NCBI GenBank assembly: GCA_022606425.2
Contig: JAHDVF020000240.1
Span: 2,868,501 to 2,932,500, forward strand
DNA: 64,000 nt
Direction of reading: 5' to 3'
Source of the DNA: Lepidostoma basale
Taxonomy: Eukaryota > Arthropoda > Insecta > Trichoptera > Lepidostomatidae
The notes under the pieces were generated by a model that was given only the letters and a program-made list of their open reading frames with translations, was not told the DNA's origin and searched no databases. Positions 29,078 through 43,800 of the stretch are shown here, in pieces (the first letter of the stretch is position 1; each line of letters starts with the position of its first letter). Made by a program: the position numbers and the translations under genes.

Positions 29078-29112
29078 TTCTTGGCCGAGTGGTTGGTGCT
29101 TTGACTGAAAAT
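29078..29112 (+). repeat. SINE-1 head fragment
   Basis: GACCTTCTTGGCCGAGTGG is the 5' head of SINE-1; the rest is absent. Confidence 0.5.
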
Positions 29113-29533
29113 ATTATTTTTTAAAAATACGAATCATGCATTACGATGTCAGATATTTTGATTTTAAAATATATTAAATATAAACATACAAATACCCTTT
29201 ATTACCATTTTACTTCTTCAACATTTTCACGATCTGTCAATATTAAATAAATAAACAAAATATTAACGCACACTTATCCCCTTTACCAGGGATGGCGGAC
29301 CTTTTTGAGCCTGAGTGCCATTTTTTTTTAAATATAATAGTATGTCGCGTCCCACATGCCATAGAAATAAAAAGGCATCAAATGTTTGTGTAACTTCAGA
29401 TTTTCAATATAAACAAAGCATTAATACACCGAAAAAAACATTTAATTACTTATCAATGGCAAAATAATAGAAATAAATAAAAAATATACTCAATCAAAAA
29501 AAAAAAAAATGTAAAACCTACAAAACTTCATTA

Positions 29534-29728
29534 TTAGTGAGATTTTTGTTGTTGGATGCTAGATGCCAATTTTTTTATATCGGGTTCATAGCTGGTAGCT
29601 TTCAATAGAATACAAGCAGTAGTACTTTCGTCTGTAAGTCTACTTCTTATGTCTGATTTAATGAAGTTCATTGAAGAAAATAATGATTCACAGGAATAAG
29701 TCGATGAAAACATTGCAAAAATGTCCAT
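29534..29728 (-). pseudogene. hAT transposase, C-terminal dimerisation region
   Basis: IFAMFSSTYSCESLFSSMNF followed by IRSRLTDESTTACILLKATS matches the hAT dimerisation domain of the GTF2IRD2-like group (FGSTY-CE-FS-MN, SRLTDEHL). Only about 64 residues remain; the upstream part is cut by a LINE at about 29731. The stop lies 245 bp inside the left TIR. Confidence 0.8.
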
Positions 29729-29730
29729 GG

Positions 29731-30480
29731 CTTTTTTTTAAGATAAGAGGAAGTTTCCGGATGGATTGCCAAGTTGTAAATACTTCATTTTCGGCATTCC
29801 TCTGGACTGGTTCAACGGATCAATTTGGTGGGTCTTGACCTCCTCCGAGAAACGTCTCCATCCCGTCCTATCTCTGGCTGCCACCTCCCAGTCTTGCTGC
29901 TTCAGGACCCGACAATCTGCCACGGCACCATCCAGCCATCGCAGTCTCGGCCTACCGGTGCTTCTTCGCCCTGCTGGATTGTCATACAACACTCTTTTGG
30001 GGGGCTCCAGACCTCCCATGCGGTGCAAGTGCCCTAGCCAGCGCAGTCTGTTAATCTTTATAAACTTGACCACGCTGACGTCCTGGTATAGATCGTAAAG
30101 CTCTGTGTTGTATCTCCTTCTCCACGTCTGACGATCCTTAATGGGTCCAAAGATTCTGCGGAGGATCTTCCTTTCGAAGCATTTTATTTTGTTTTCATCC
30201 CGTTTAGTGAGCGTCCAAGTCTCTATAATAAGGGGTTACGACTGGTCTAATCAGCGTTTTATATATTGTGGTCTTTGTCTTTCTAGACAGTAGACGCGAC
30301 TTTAGATGCTTATTAAGGCCAAAGCAGCATCTGTTTGCAGCGAATAACCTTTTTCTAATCTCTTCACTGACATAATTTATTTTGTTAACTAAGGAGTCCA
30401 CGGTCTCAAATCTGAAGTTATTTATGTTGATGTCAGTGGATTGACTGGAGTAGTAGACAGAGGAGAACATGTTTTTAGAC
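29731..30480 (-). mobile_element. LINE 3' fragment (family G)
   Basis: Minus strand: INNFRFETVDSLVNKINYVS, EEIRKRLFAANRCCFGLNKH, LLSRKTKTTIYKTLIRPVV, then MVKFIKINRLRWLGHLHRMG, PAGRRSTGRPRLRWLDGAVA and AARDRTGWRRFSEEVKTHQI. One frame shift near 30235. Nested inside the hAT element. Confidence 0.85.
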
Positions 30481-30624
30481 AGAGTTAACAGACAGAGAAC
30501 ATGTTTTTGTTAAGCTGTTTTTTCGTATGAAGCACTTAATTTGTGGCGTGACATTATTTATTGTAGGGTAACATATAGTGATTATTAATACAAATGCAAA
30601 TGAACAAACTTACAGTTAAATAAA

Positions 30625-31235
<611 letters not shown>

Positions 31236-31633
31236 GTTTGAAATTTTTTTACTATATATAAAACTTTTTTGATTTTTTTGTATAATAACTTTTTTTCTCT
31301 TCATTCGCGTGCCATGCAAAATCGTCTCGCGTGCCACCTGTGGCACGTATGCCATAGGTTCGCCTCCCTGCCCTATACTGTATTAAAACCAATGTAATTG
31401 AACTCAGATAAGACAAACCAACTGAAAATATTGTGGTAAGATCCATATCAGTAACGTTTGGGTCGTCCAACTGCAAACAGTTTATAAAAAACGTTAATAC
31501 TTAAAATATTAGTTTAAACATGTAAATAAATTAAAAGTCTTATTCAAATAGCGTAAAAGAGATCTGAAATGATTTAAAGTGAAGTGTTACGTCACAGTTT
31601 TCGTTTTTCTGCCGTTGTAATTATTTGAATATA

Positions 31634-31846
31634 ATGCCTTATTCTAGTACCACGCAGGACAGGCAAGATGCATCTTCCGTAGATATAATTTCAAATGCGC
31701 TTCGGATAGTTTTGAATGCTGTTAGCCACATGATTGTGGGGCTGGTAGTGTTTTTCATTATTTATTTCGCTGCTTATCTTCTACCGTTGGTGTATGTCTC
31801 TGATATCAGACCTTTCCACATCCACATCATTCTATCCGTCATTGGG
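31634..31846 (+). CDS. b561 gene 2, exon 1 (71 codons)
   Basis: MPYSSTTQDRQDASS ... PFHIHIILSVIG, donor G|GTAAGT. Contains helix 1 and haem ligand H64. Confidence 0.85.
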
Positions 31847-34800
31847 GTAAGTTTCATTTGGAGAGATTCCAATTTAATTTAGTACATTGTGTGAATTTAT
31901 TGATCGATGTTGTGAAACTCCATATTAAATAATTTCTAGAAGTTTTATTATATTTTATGGGAATGGCATGTATCGCCTTTCTAAGACGACCTTCGTGGCC
32001 GAGTGATAAGTGCATTGACTGCCACCCCGAAGGTTCCGGGTTAGATTCCCGGCGAGGGCAGTCTGATTGTCACACTGTCTTTGGTCTGGTGTAAAATTCA
32101 TGTGACAATAAAATTGCGGCAGATCAGCTACCTAACACATGTCACGAGAATCACTATGATAGCTATAATACCCTTTACATCGATTTGGCTCATGCGGTCA
32201 TGATGTAAAAGAGCGATTAAATTTTAAATAAATAAATAAATAAGGCATAATGAAATTAACATTTGAGAGACGTTTTCATTCGTATTATATTTTCCAATTT
32301 TAATGTTTCTTTTTTTTTATACAAAGTATACAAAAAAAGGAAATATTAAACATCTACAACACAAAGTTATGGCGAACATAGAAGACATTTTAATTTAGTG
32401 TTTTTTTGATTTTTGAACAATGAGGTAAAACTCCATATTAAATCATTTATGAATAAATAATTAAGACCTATATGACGAGGTGCGAGCACAAACCAACAAA
32501 GCGACAGCCGTGGCTGGCTGCTTGCGCGACACCTTAAGGAGGAACATGCTAATCGAAAGTAAAGTCAAGATATACAAGGCATGCGTTCGCCCCATCATGA
32601 CGTATGGAATAGAGGTCCGAGCCGATACCAATAGAACTTAGAACCTTCTTAGAGTAGCAGAAATGCGAACCCTACGCTGGATCGCAGGCAAAACCCTCAG
32701 AGATCGGATCAGAAATGAAACGATAAGGTCTGTCAGTGGTGTTGAAGAGATAGTGAGATGGGGAAGAAGCAGAAGGCGCTTCTGGATAGACCACGGGGAC
32801 CGCATGGAGAATACAAGAATTGCAAAAATTGTTAAAAATGAAAACCCAAGCAGCAAGAGATTACCAGGAAGGCCGCCGAACAGATGGAGAGATGGCTGGA
32901 CATCGTCTTCCCAGGACAGCCCACCGTCACAAACAGGTCATATGACCTAAACTAAGAGGAGGAAGAAGAAGAAGAAATAATTTATACGAATGTAAACGTC
33001 TATTTTAATAAGTATATTTTATGGGAATGGCATGTATCGCCTTACTAAGGCATTATGAATTTAACATTTTCAGACGTTTTCATTCGTATTAATTATTCCA
33101 ATTTTATTTAGTGTTTCTTGTTTTTTGAACAATGAGGTAAAACTCCATATGAAATAATTTATACGATTGTAAACGTCTATTTAAATAAGTTTTATTATAT
33201 TTTATGGGAATGACATGTATCGCCTCTCTAAAACATTATAAAATTAATATTTGATAATGCCTTAAAAGGGCCAAACATGTCATTCCAATAAAATAAAATA
33301 AAACTCTTTTAAAACATATATTTTCGTTTGTATTAATTATTCCACTTTTTTTAAAGTATACTATTTGAACAATATCATTCAAAATCATTCAAACTCCGTA
33401 TTAAATAATTAAAACGAATGAAATCGTCTATTTTCAATAAGTGTTATTTTATGGGAGTGATATGTTTCGCCTTTCTTAGGCATTATCATATAAACATTTG
33501 AAAATATATTAGAAAGGCTCCCAAAAAAAAAAAAATTCTATACAACAGACGTTTTCATTCGTATTAATTTTTTAATTGAATATGTAATATATACAGAATG
33601 TTTTTTTTTGTGAATGTATACTTATACTTGTATACGAATCCTGGATTTCACCCACGGTGGGTTATTAATTCATGAATTTTAATTGTATCTCAATAGAGAC
33701 GAAGATGCAAACTGGAAATTGAATATGGTTGATCAAGGTGTTTACAGGACTTATGACCTGTCATTGCGCTAACAATGCGCAATAACACAATGCGCTAAAT
33801 GGCGATAGCCTTTCACATTGTGTTAATAAAGTAGTTCTGCTAAATGCTAAAAATTAATCTCCATAGATGGCGTTAGTATGTGGATTATATAGATTAATCT
33901 TAAAAACATTAACAAATGTAATCTAAATCTTCATAGATGGCATATTGAAACTGACATGTGAAGTTAGGCATAGATTTGTAACATATATACAACTTCCAAA
34001 AATTTGTCTTACATGGTAATAAAGAAAAAGGTGGAATGGGGAATGTTGTAATTACATAAAGCGTGCGCTTAACCCAACAAATGACAGGTCATAAGTCCTG
34101 TAAACACCTTGATCAACCATATTCAATTTCCAGTTTGCATCTTCGTCTTTATTGAGATACAATTAAAATTCATGAGTATACAGAATGCATAAAATGATCA
34201 TAGTTGGAATTGATTATTATTATTTTAGAGTATTAAATGTGTTATAATTATGTAGACTTCAATGGAAGGCAGAGACAATGAACCGCCATACTCCTCTTTC
34301 CTGATACACCTCTCTAGCTTCCTCCTCATTCATACAACGAGTCATACAAACACGTTGATTATTCCGACTTCTAACATGACTAACCTATAAAATTTGATTA
34401 ATTTATTCATGCCATGTTTTACTCGGTGTACCTCGCAAAGTAAAAACATTTATTTATTTATTTATTTATTGAACATTTACCAAGTACATGGTTTTAATAC
34501 CTCCCAACTGGGGTAACCCATTCTAGGGAGGCAATTAATTTATCTTATCCCGAAAAGCCTGAAATATTCTTATATATTCGCTAAACCCTGAAATATATAT
34601 TAATATTCTTTAATAACTAGAGATAGAGGGGGATAAGATCTCAAATCACCAAAAAACGTCGTCTTTTTGAAAGCTCTGCACAGGAAAAAATATGCTCTAG
34701 TCAATTCCGTCAATTCCGAGCCCTTACACTTGTAGGTGATCCACATAAGTGGACTTCGACGCTGAACCAGCATATTTCATGATGAAATATAGTACACAAA

Positions 34801-37800
34801 ACGCCTGACTCAGGACCTACTTATCAAAACTAATTGAGTCGGGGCCCAGATTTATTCAGTTTGGTCACTAGGTCACTAGAGCAGGACATCGGGTACAAAG
34901 GCAGGCAAAGCATATAAAAGCGGTACTTCCGACCACCCAAGGCGTCAGTCAGTATTGCGACTTCTAATCGACACGAGTCTACGCCGTCAAGCCTACGTAC
35001 GAGAAACCTCCGACATTCCTACCGAGCTACACCACTGTCTACACTGCTACGACGTAACTTCCGACGAATCTTCGCTCCAGCTGACCGACGCTACTGCCCA
35101 GCGAGCCATCTTCCTCTACTGCTCACCACCCGGACTCCGCCCCGCTGCCATCGACATCCAGCCACGCTCCATTACGAGTACATAATACTGTAACGTATGA
35201 TTACTTGTGACCTGCAATAAACGCTGAAACCTCCACTGCTTTTAACTCTCACCACATCCCCCAAACACTTAAATTAAAAAAAAATACTTAAAACCTAATG
35301 ACTCTTAGGTACAGAATTTAACCTTGCAATCAAAACATTCAAACACAAACGAACAGTCATATTATGATTACTAACTAATCTTGAAATACTCGCACTCGAC
35401 TTAATTAAATGTTTACATTAAGATAAAATTAAGCAGTGTTAGATAATGTTCCTGATATATGATAATGTGAAAAAGACATAATAGTAAAAATCAGTAATAA
35501 AATAACATTTTAATGCAGCGGTTTCCAACCTTGGAGACGCGGACTATTGCCAGGGGAGGCGCCAAATTTTTTTATTAAAAATAATAATTTTTATAACATA
35601 ATAACTAACTAACTAACCATCACGCCGTCTCTCCGAAGGGGTAGGCAGTCTGCTGAACGCGGTCTCCTCGGAGATCGACGTCTGTCATATATGTGAAAGT
35701 AAATTCAGGGGCCAATTTCTCATGACTTTAGAAAGCATCTTGTCTTCCTAATGTCGAACATATTATGTTGAATGTATATAATATTTTACCTGTACTTAAT
35801 AGATGCCTTTAACATTTATGCTGTTTGTAATGTCTTTTGAGTAAATAAACTGATTTGATTTGATTGATCTATAAAAAGGTAAAAGATGGGAGGCGCATAA
35901 AAAATTTTTTTTTTCGGGGAGGTGTAATAGCATAAAGGTTGGAAACCGCTGTTTTAATGAGATTATAGTATTTATATTCTATAATGTATAATATAGGTTT
36001 AAATATATTTCAATAATATAATTGTGTACGAGTCTAATCAATCGTTTTCTTAGAGATGCTTACATCGACTAATCCTATTATCATAAACGAGTATATACAG
36101 GGTGTTTTTTTAAAAGTTTGGTTATTAAACAGGCAACATAGTTTCTACAGACTGTCAATTTGACAGTTAACAGTTGAATTGTAGTCAGTAAGTTTTGCCA
36201 TTTTACCATAAATAGACTGACGTCAAAACAGCGCTTGCGAATTGTGCAAATTTATTTTGAAACTCATGGTTCGGTTCGCTAAACTTATCGTGCACTACGA
36301 CCATTTTACGGTCGACATAATCGTCCATCTGTGCAAGTTATTCGGAAGATCATGGATCATTTTCGCAACACGTAGATTCTAGTGGCTAATACGTATCCAC
36401 AAAGCCGACAATTGTCGAAAATTGGATTTCACGATTGCGCTTCATTCTTGCTAGCCGTGGCGCTCATATGCCCGAACTCATATCAATAATGGCATAAAGT
36501 TATATATTAAATAAAGCCAATATCATATACATTAACATTACTTTAATGTGTCTTTTTTCGTTTTGAATCGTAGTTACAACAAGGAAGAAAAAGAAGAGGA
36601 AGAATAAATATAACTACAATTAGTATTTTTAGAACACTTTTATTACACTTTTCACAAACATGTTTGGTTTTTTAATGCACAAAATTTTAACAACAAAATA
36701 AAAAAGTGTTCACTTCTATACTTAAAAGGGTGGAGTTGTATATGAAAGTGGAAGGGGTATAATTAGGATTGAGGAGAGGGGAAGGATACGGGAACATTTC
36801 GAACATTGTCGCTTCGCGGTAGAGTGGTAAGAACTCTGACTGTCACAAATACAAGCGTTAATAATTCAATATTTCCAATAATTATTATGTGTCCTTTGAT
36901 GACATTTCGTTTATTTCTAACGCGAATAATGGTGTAATTTGCATATTTGAATAAATATATAATAACTACGATTCGAATTTGAATTGTATACCTAAAAAAA
37001 AAACATCCTGTAGTATGATATAAAAGACAAGAATGTTTTTTTAAAATCATTTACTTCTTCCTCTACTTCTTCTTCTTTATGTAGATCTTGCAATCTATTT
37101 AGACAGTGTATCAAATTTGGTCCTGTGGCGAAGACGTCCAGCTTTCCCTCCATATCTTTGGTGGTCGTCTAGATAGTCGACGCACATAGGTTGATTTAAA
37201 TGATTTAGGCGGTCAAAATTATTTTACGGTGTATTTTGACTTCAAATCATAAATATTATCGTAAAAAATTGTCCTTAGTAAAAAAAATATTTTTCACACC
37301 CAAAAATATAAAAAAATACTAAATCTCTAGGTATAAATTTTTATAAATTTTTACGAACAAAAAAAAAATCTAGTTACAGATTAATAATTTAGGTGCAAAT
37401 AAGTATTTTAAATTTGTTTATACATTTATGGACAAATCTTGATCCATGTCTGAAATATCGGATTCGGTGTTAGGGCCAGCTGGTAGTAACATATTCATTG
37501 TTTCAGGGCAAAATTAACCTGGTTTGATCGTTTCTTTTGTTTGTTTCATGCTACTTAATAGTGGGATCTGAACTCAATAATAATCTATTATATATATCAA
37601 GGTTGCATTCCTCCTTCGAGAACTTTCTTGCGTAGTTTTCGCGGTATAATCGAAAGTGCTTATTTCTGGCTTCTGCTGCCTCTTCCGACAACTGTCCTAC
37701 GGGTAATAAGGCATTTTCAATTACAGCTGCACCATTAATCAATATTTTATGCAAAGTCGGAATCATTGGGTGCCAACTATATAACTCGACATACAATTTC

Positions 37801-40800
37801 GCAGTTGCCATGGCATATTCATCAAATCGTTATATTTCCCGTAGTATTTTTGAAGCATCCTTTTTCCCTCGAGCCTGTAATGTTGTTTGCGCTGCATGAA
37901 CGATTACTTTTTTATTAAGCGAATAACGTATTTCCTCCATTTTCCTTCTTTTAGTCCTCTCACTAGAATCTTCAAATGATTTAGAAGGCAGACCTGGTCT
38001 AGTTTGCTTGTTTGCTGAAAGTTCAAATGTTCCTTCTAACCACTTTTCATTAGTTTTAAGAAACATTGCTTCTTTTCTATGGGCTTTCGACCACTTTTCT
38101 TTCATTGGTATTTTAAAATATGCAAATCTTTGTTTGAAACTGCTTAGATTATCTGGAGTGTCACCACAACAGGACAATAGGTGATTTTCTAGATATTTAA
38201 TTTTTTAATCTAAATTAGGTAAATCTTGCTGCTGCATTTGATCGTAAAGATATTTACGGCTTACGATTTTTGTACCCGATGTACTAGATATACTTAAAAT
38301 AGAGAAAATTACACTTTATTACATTTTAAGAAAAAGTTGATAAAAAAGTGATGTCATCTTTTTTAAAAAAATAACTGTAATTTGGTCATCCGCAGCAATC
38401 CGCAGCCAAATTTTATGTCATTAATTAGTCTAATATAAGAAGTATACTCGTACAATACAGGAATAAACATTACGCGATAGGACGCGATAATATAACAAAA
38501 TGTCTTATAAACTTGAAAATTAGGTAAAAATTTCATTACTAGACCACCTTTTTTTTTAAATTCTACAAACAATATAAAATAACTTTTAAAGTATGTTAAA
38601 CACATCAAGAAATATTGATTATTACCTGAGTTATTCGAATCCATAACGATAACTTCGAAATATTAGGTGGACAAGGCAAAATTCTCCTTGTTTAATGTTT
38701 ACACTGAGAGCGCTAAGAACAATGACGACGTGCACTTCGTTAGGCGGACAAGTTTCAACTTCCTGCGTGCGCACACGGTAAAAGGTTCGCGGTTGGGGAT
38801 GGCCAATTATTGTTACTGGGACATTTCTTTGGATCTAGGATTTTTTTGGTATTTTTAACATCGATTTTGAAATTTGACTTATGACCGGCTAATTCTTAAC
38901 AATCCACGTAAGTGCGACGCCACTCTGGAGTCTCGTGCATTACGACCTTGGGAATCTTTGCTGGGTCCATGCTCTCGTTGTGGTCCCCCCATAATCGCCT
39001 TCTCTGTCTGCTCCGTCTCACTTATTATATAAACATCTTACTTGAGATTTAAACTTGCTATGAGATTTAATAAAACATTATTAATACGGATTTCAAAGTA
39101 TTGTTTCGACGAAAGACAAAAAAGTTATAAAATAGGGGTTTAGGACTTGGATTTAACCCTGGACACGACTCGATTCATTATTCGTAATAATGAATTATTT
39201 TCTAAATTTTGTTGTCGGTAATTTCATGGTAAAAAATGAAAAAAAAACCCCAATATATTAAGTTAAAGTCCATAAATGTTTGTGTCGTTGACCGGTTTCA
39301 GCAGCTCGCTGTCATCTTCTGGTCCCCCTTCACCCCTTCTTCTCCTCCTCCTTCGCAACATAATTATTTTCCGCTAATATTGGAGACTATAATAATTCAA
39401 TTTCCATTCCCTTTCCATGTAGTTTGGTCAAGTGGAAAAGAATGAATGTAGAAAGAATGGTAAAAAAAGTATACGTTAACAATATAAATGGAACTAAAAA
39501 TAGTGGAAGACCGAGGAAAACTTGGCACGATCAAATAAATCAAATATTGAATGTTGAGAAAGCGAGAGAAAAATGTCAAGAAAGAAAAGTGTGGCAGATC
39601 ATTCTTTATGTCTACCCCGTCGGGGAGACGGCGTGATGGTGAGTTAGTTCGTTATATAATAATGATTTTTTTTTATATCCTCGGTATTAGTCTTAAATCG
39701 TTTTACGGCAGTGCATTACGGCAATGATAGGTCTCAGACATGGAAAAACCACATTTCGTGAAAAATAAATACTCTTCGCTGAAGGAAAATTCCTTCGTAC
39801 GAATCATCGATTTGGATATGTTATCTGAAATATTTGTGTTCTATGGAGTGTGGTTTTATTTTATTGTTTTGTGTATGTTTGTATAGAACGCCACATTCAC
39901 GATACCTATAAATGAACAAAACAAAATACAACACCGTTTTTCTACAGATATTTTGCCAAGGAAGGCAGTGTTTTCATACTTAAAAAAATTGAAACGGTAT
40001 CAGAATTGGGAGGATCAAAAGAAAAAATATATATTATAATATACAAAAATGACATAGTTAGTTAGCTACAGAGGTATATTTTATTAAAGGTTTTAATTAT
40101 GCTATTATTATATGGCCGAGTTGTAAGTGAATTTCACTACCACACCGAAGGTCCCGGGTTCGATTCCCGGCGATGGCAGTGTGATTGTCACACTGTCTTT
40201 GGTCTAGTGTAGAACTCATGTGAAAATAAAATGGCGATAGATTAGCTACTTATCACATGTCACGAGAATCAATATGATAGATATACCCTTTACATCGATT
40301 TGGCTCGCATTGTGCTCGCGTAAAGAGCGATTCAACAAAAAATATTAATAATAAAAATAATACGAACCATGAAAGTGTATAAAAATAATAAAAAGTATAT
40401 ACTGTTGAATGTTTTCGCCAAAACAATTGATTATTTAAATATATTTTACACGTTAAAAAGTCGAGTCTCTTATTTCTTTCGAATAAATGGTTGCAAAAGT
40501 TACTTTATCTTTGTAAAGTAAATAAGTAACGTAAACTCCTTTTAAATTCTAACAAAAAAAAATGATATTTGGCAAGAAAGTGGTATTTATAAAATTGAAT
40601 GTAGAGATTGTGATGCTTTTTACATAGGCAAAACAGAATGAACATTAAAAACACGTATCGACAAACACAAACAAGCTTTCACCAAATATATTATACTATT
40701 TTTTCTAAGATGGCTAACCATTGTATTGAATTTGACCATAGTTTCGATAAAATTACATAATATTTCTACACACAGTTAACAATAGCAATAAGTTAAACAA

Positions 40801-43800
40801 ACTTGAAACTTTAGAAATCTTCAAGTCGGTGTAATTGAATGAAAACATAATTAATAATCAGATTCCTCTTTTTACTCTTTCTCCATAAATATTTAATCTC
40901 CCAAGCTCCCATTCCCAATCAAATGCAAATTAACAACAACAACAACAAACCATCACGCCGTTTCCCCGCAGGGGTAGGCAGAGAGAATAGACCGCCACAC
41001 TACTCTATCCTGGCAAACCTCTCTAGCTTCCTCCACATTCATACAACGAGTCATACACGCACGTCGATTCCTCCGACTTCTAACATGACCAACCTTTAAA
41101 ATTTGATTAATTTGGTCATGCCATGTTTTCCTCGGTCTGCCTCGACTTCGTACCCCATTTACATCATTAACGTATACTTTCTTAACCATTCTTTCTCCAT
41201 CCATGCGTTCCATACGTCCGAACCAACGCAGCGATCCTTTCATAATTTTGTTCATTATACCTTCTTCCGCTCTACATTCCTTTCTTATATCAGCATTTAA
41301 GATTCTGTCGTATATCGTTCTACCACCCATACGTCTTAGGGACCTCATCTCTACCGCATTTATTCTACTCTCATCCTTCTTTTGCCAGTTCCATGCTTCG
41401 CTTCCATACATTAAGGTTGGGACCAGAACTCCATTGTGAACGGCCGTTTTCGCTTTCATTGATAAATTCTTGTTTCCAATAACTATTTTTAAAGCTCCAT
41501 TCACTTTGTTACCCGCACCAACCCTTCTTTCGACGTCACTATCCGTTCGGGCATCTGCTGTGAACATGCTACCTAAATACACAAATTCTTCACCTGTTCC
41601 AAGTTCTCTTCGTTCACACTTATATTACAAACTGTCATTTGCTCTTCCCTTTCGAAAACCATCACCTTTGACTTTCCGACATTCATCATTAAATGCAAAT
41701 TAATCATTTATTAATTTCTATATAAATTGAGTCTTTTCAAATGAATGTTTTTTTCTAAATTAAATTTTTAATTTTTTAAAAATATTATCATCATGTATTA
41801 TTATTATTTAATATTATTTATTAGTTCTTACTGTTAAAAATATAATATAGGTACTTATAACAAATGGCCCAGGTTAATTTTTAAATTTGAATTATTGTAT
41901 CGAATTTTAAATGTCTTTTAATATTAACGCTATTTTCTTTGTTTAGTTTTTATTATATTTTTACACCTGTAGATGGAGGTATCCTCCGAAACATAAGGTG
42001 TTTTTTAATATTTTGAAATAATGAGTGGATTAAAGAAAGTTATTTTCAATTTCTTAAGTAAATTACTACGGAATTCCACAGTTAGCGTTCAATAAGTAGC
42101 ATTTTTGCTTGTTTTTAGGATGCCACTTGGATTTTTAATGTGGTAGTTTTCCGTTGCTTTCCAGATTTGCACATAACTGGTTATTAGGCCCGAATTATTG
42201 TATACCACTTTTTAGCTATTGATTCTAATGACTTTTAGGTAACGAATCTGCCATTTTATTGTGAAATAATTACTTCATCAGACCAAAGACAGTGTGACAA
42301 TCACACTGCAATCTCTGGTATTCGAACCCGGGATCTTTGATGTGACAATCATATCTCTTGCTTCTCTGCCATGTGACTCATCGAACATATTATCATGACT
42401 CTTTGATTAATTTGTCATATTACTTAAAAAACTTTTAGCTGGATAACACTCATATTTCTTAGTAACTTTTAGCAGGTACAATCACTGATAGCGTTGTAAT
42501 ATATGTACGAGTATACGAGTACATGACCTTTCTTCAATATAACAATAAATTAAATGTACCGCTATCATTTATGATACACTTAAATATTACGTGAACGCAT
42601 TTCGTTGACATTTGTGTTAAATCATCATTATTATGTATCATTTAGATCAGTGGTTCTCAAAGTGGTTCCTACGGACTTCCAGGGGTTCTCGTGTCGTTAA
42701 GGGCGACTGTAGCACTACAATTATTATATTTAAGGGGTACGTGCACAACGCCTAGGGGTACACGAAAACTTTATACAAAATAACAAACAATGAGCCTAGT
42801 ACAAATAAAAAAAGTTTTTGAATTTAAAAAGATGTTAGCTTACTAACCATCACCCGGGTGGACTGACACACTTTTCTTTCCTAACATACTTCTCTCGTAA
42901 ATGTATTGGTATATAAAAAAATATATATTTAAAAAAATATTTTTCTTATATTCTATTTTGTAATAAATAACTTAAAATATTTTTTTCTTGAAATGCAAAA
43001 CCTCGTGAAATGATTATTATTATATTTTGTTGAATCGCTCTTTACATCATTACAGCGCGAGCCAAATCGATGTAAAGAGCCTAGCTATCATTTTGATTAT
43101 CTTGACATGTCATAGGTACTTAAATCGCCATTTTATTGTCACGTGAATTCTGCGCCAAACCGAAGACAGTGTGACAATCACACTGCCATAGCCGGGAATC
43201 GAACCTGGGACCTTCGGGGGTGGCAGTCATAACACTAACTACTCGGCCACGAAGGTCAAAATGAAGGGTAAACTAATTAATTATGCGCAATTTCATGATT
43301 TGGTATTTTTGCCGGAGCTGTAAACCTAGCCAACTCTAGTTCGAAACCAATTTTTTATACTGGAGATGAAGCAGTCGCGCAATTGGGGTTAATATGTTTC
43401 ATCTTTTACTAGAGCATTGAGAACTGTGTAGCATAGTTACACAATGAACAACCAGCAATTAACATACGTATCTACGATTAAGGATCTCGGAATCATCTAT
43501 GAGAGTAGGCTGACATTTCGTGCACATATCGAGAGGATTTGTGACATTGCACTGAGGATGTTGGGCTTCATCATTCGGACCGGAAGAGTTTTCAGAGATC
43601 CCAATGTGCTCAGAGTCCTATACAACGTTCGGAGCAGACTCGAAAGTGGTTCTGCGATATGGAGTCCTCACGAGGCAAGATATTCCGTTATACTGGAGAG
43701 GGTTCAGAAAAAAATTCTGAGGTATCTCTACATGAGAGAGTATGGTAGTTATCCGTGGCTCTATCCCACGGCATTTCTGTTAGGAATGCTTGGAACCAAT

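Noticed and set aside
34955..35185. 76-codon frame in the GC-rich segment
   Set aside because: It lies between a TATA box and AATAAA of an LTR-like module and has no recognised motif; likely fortuitous.
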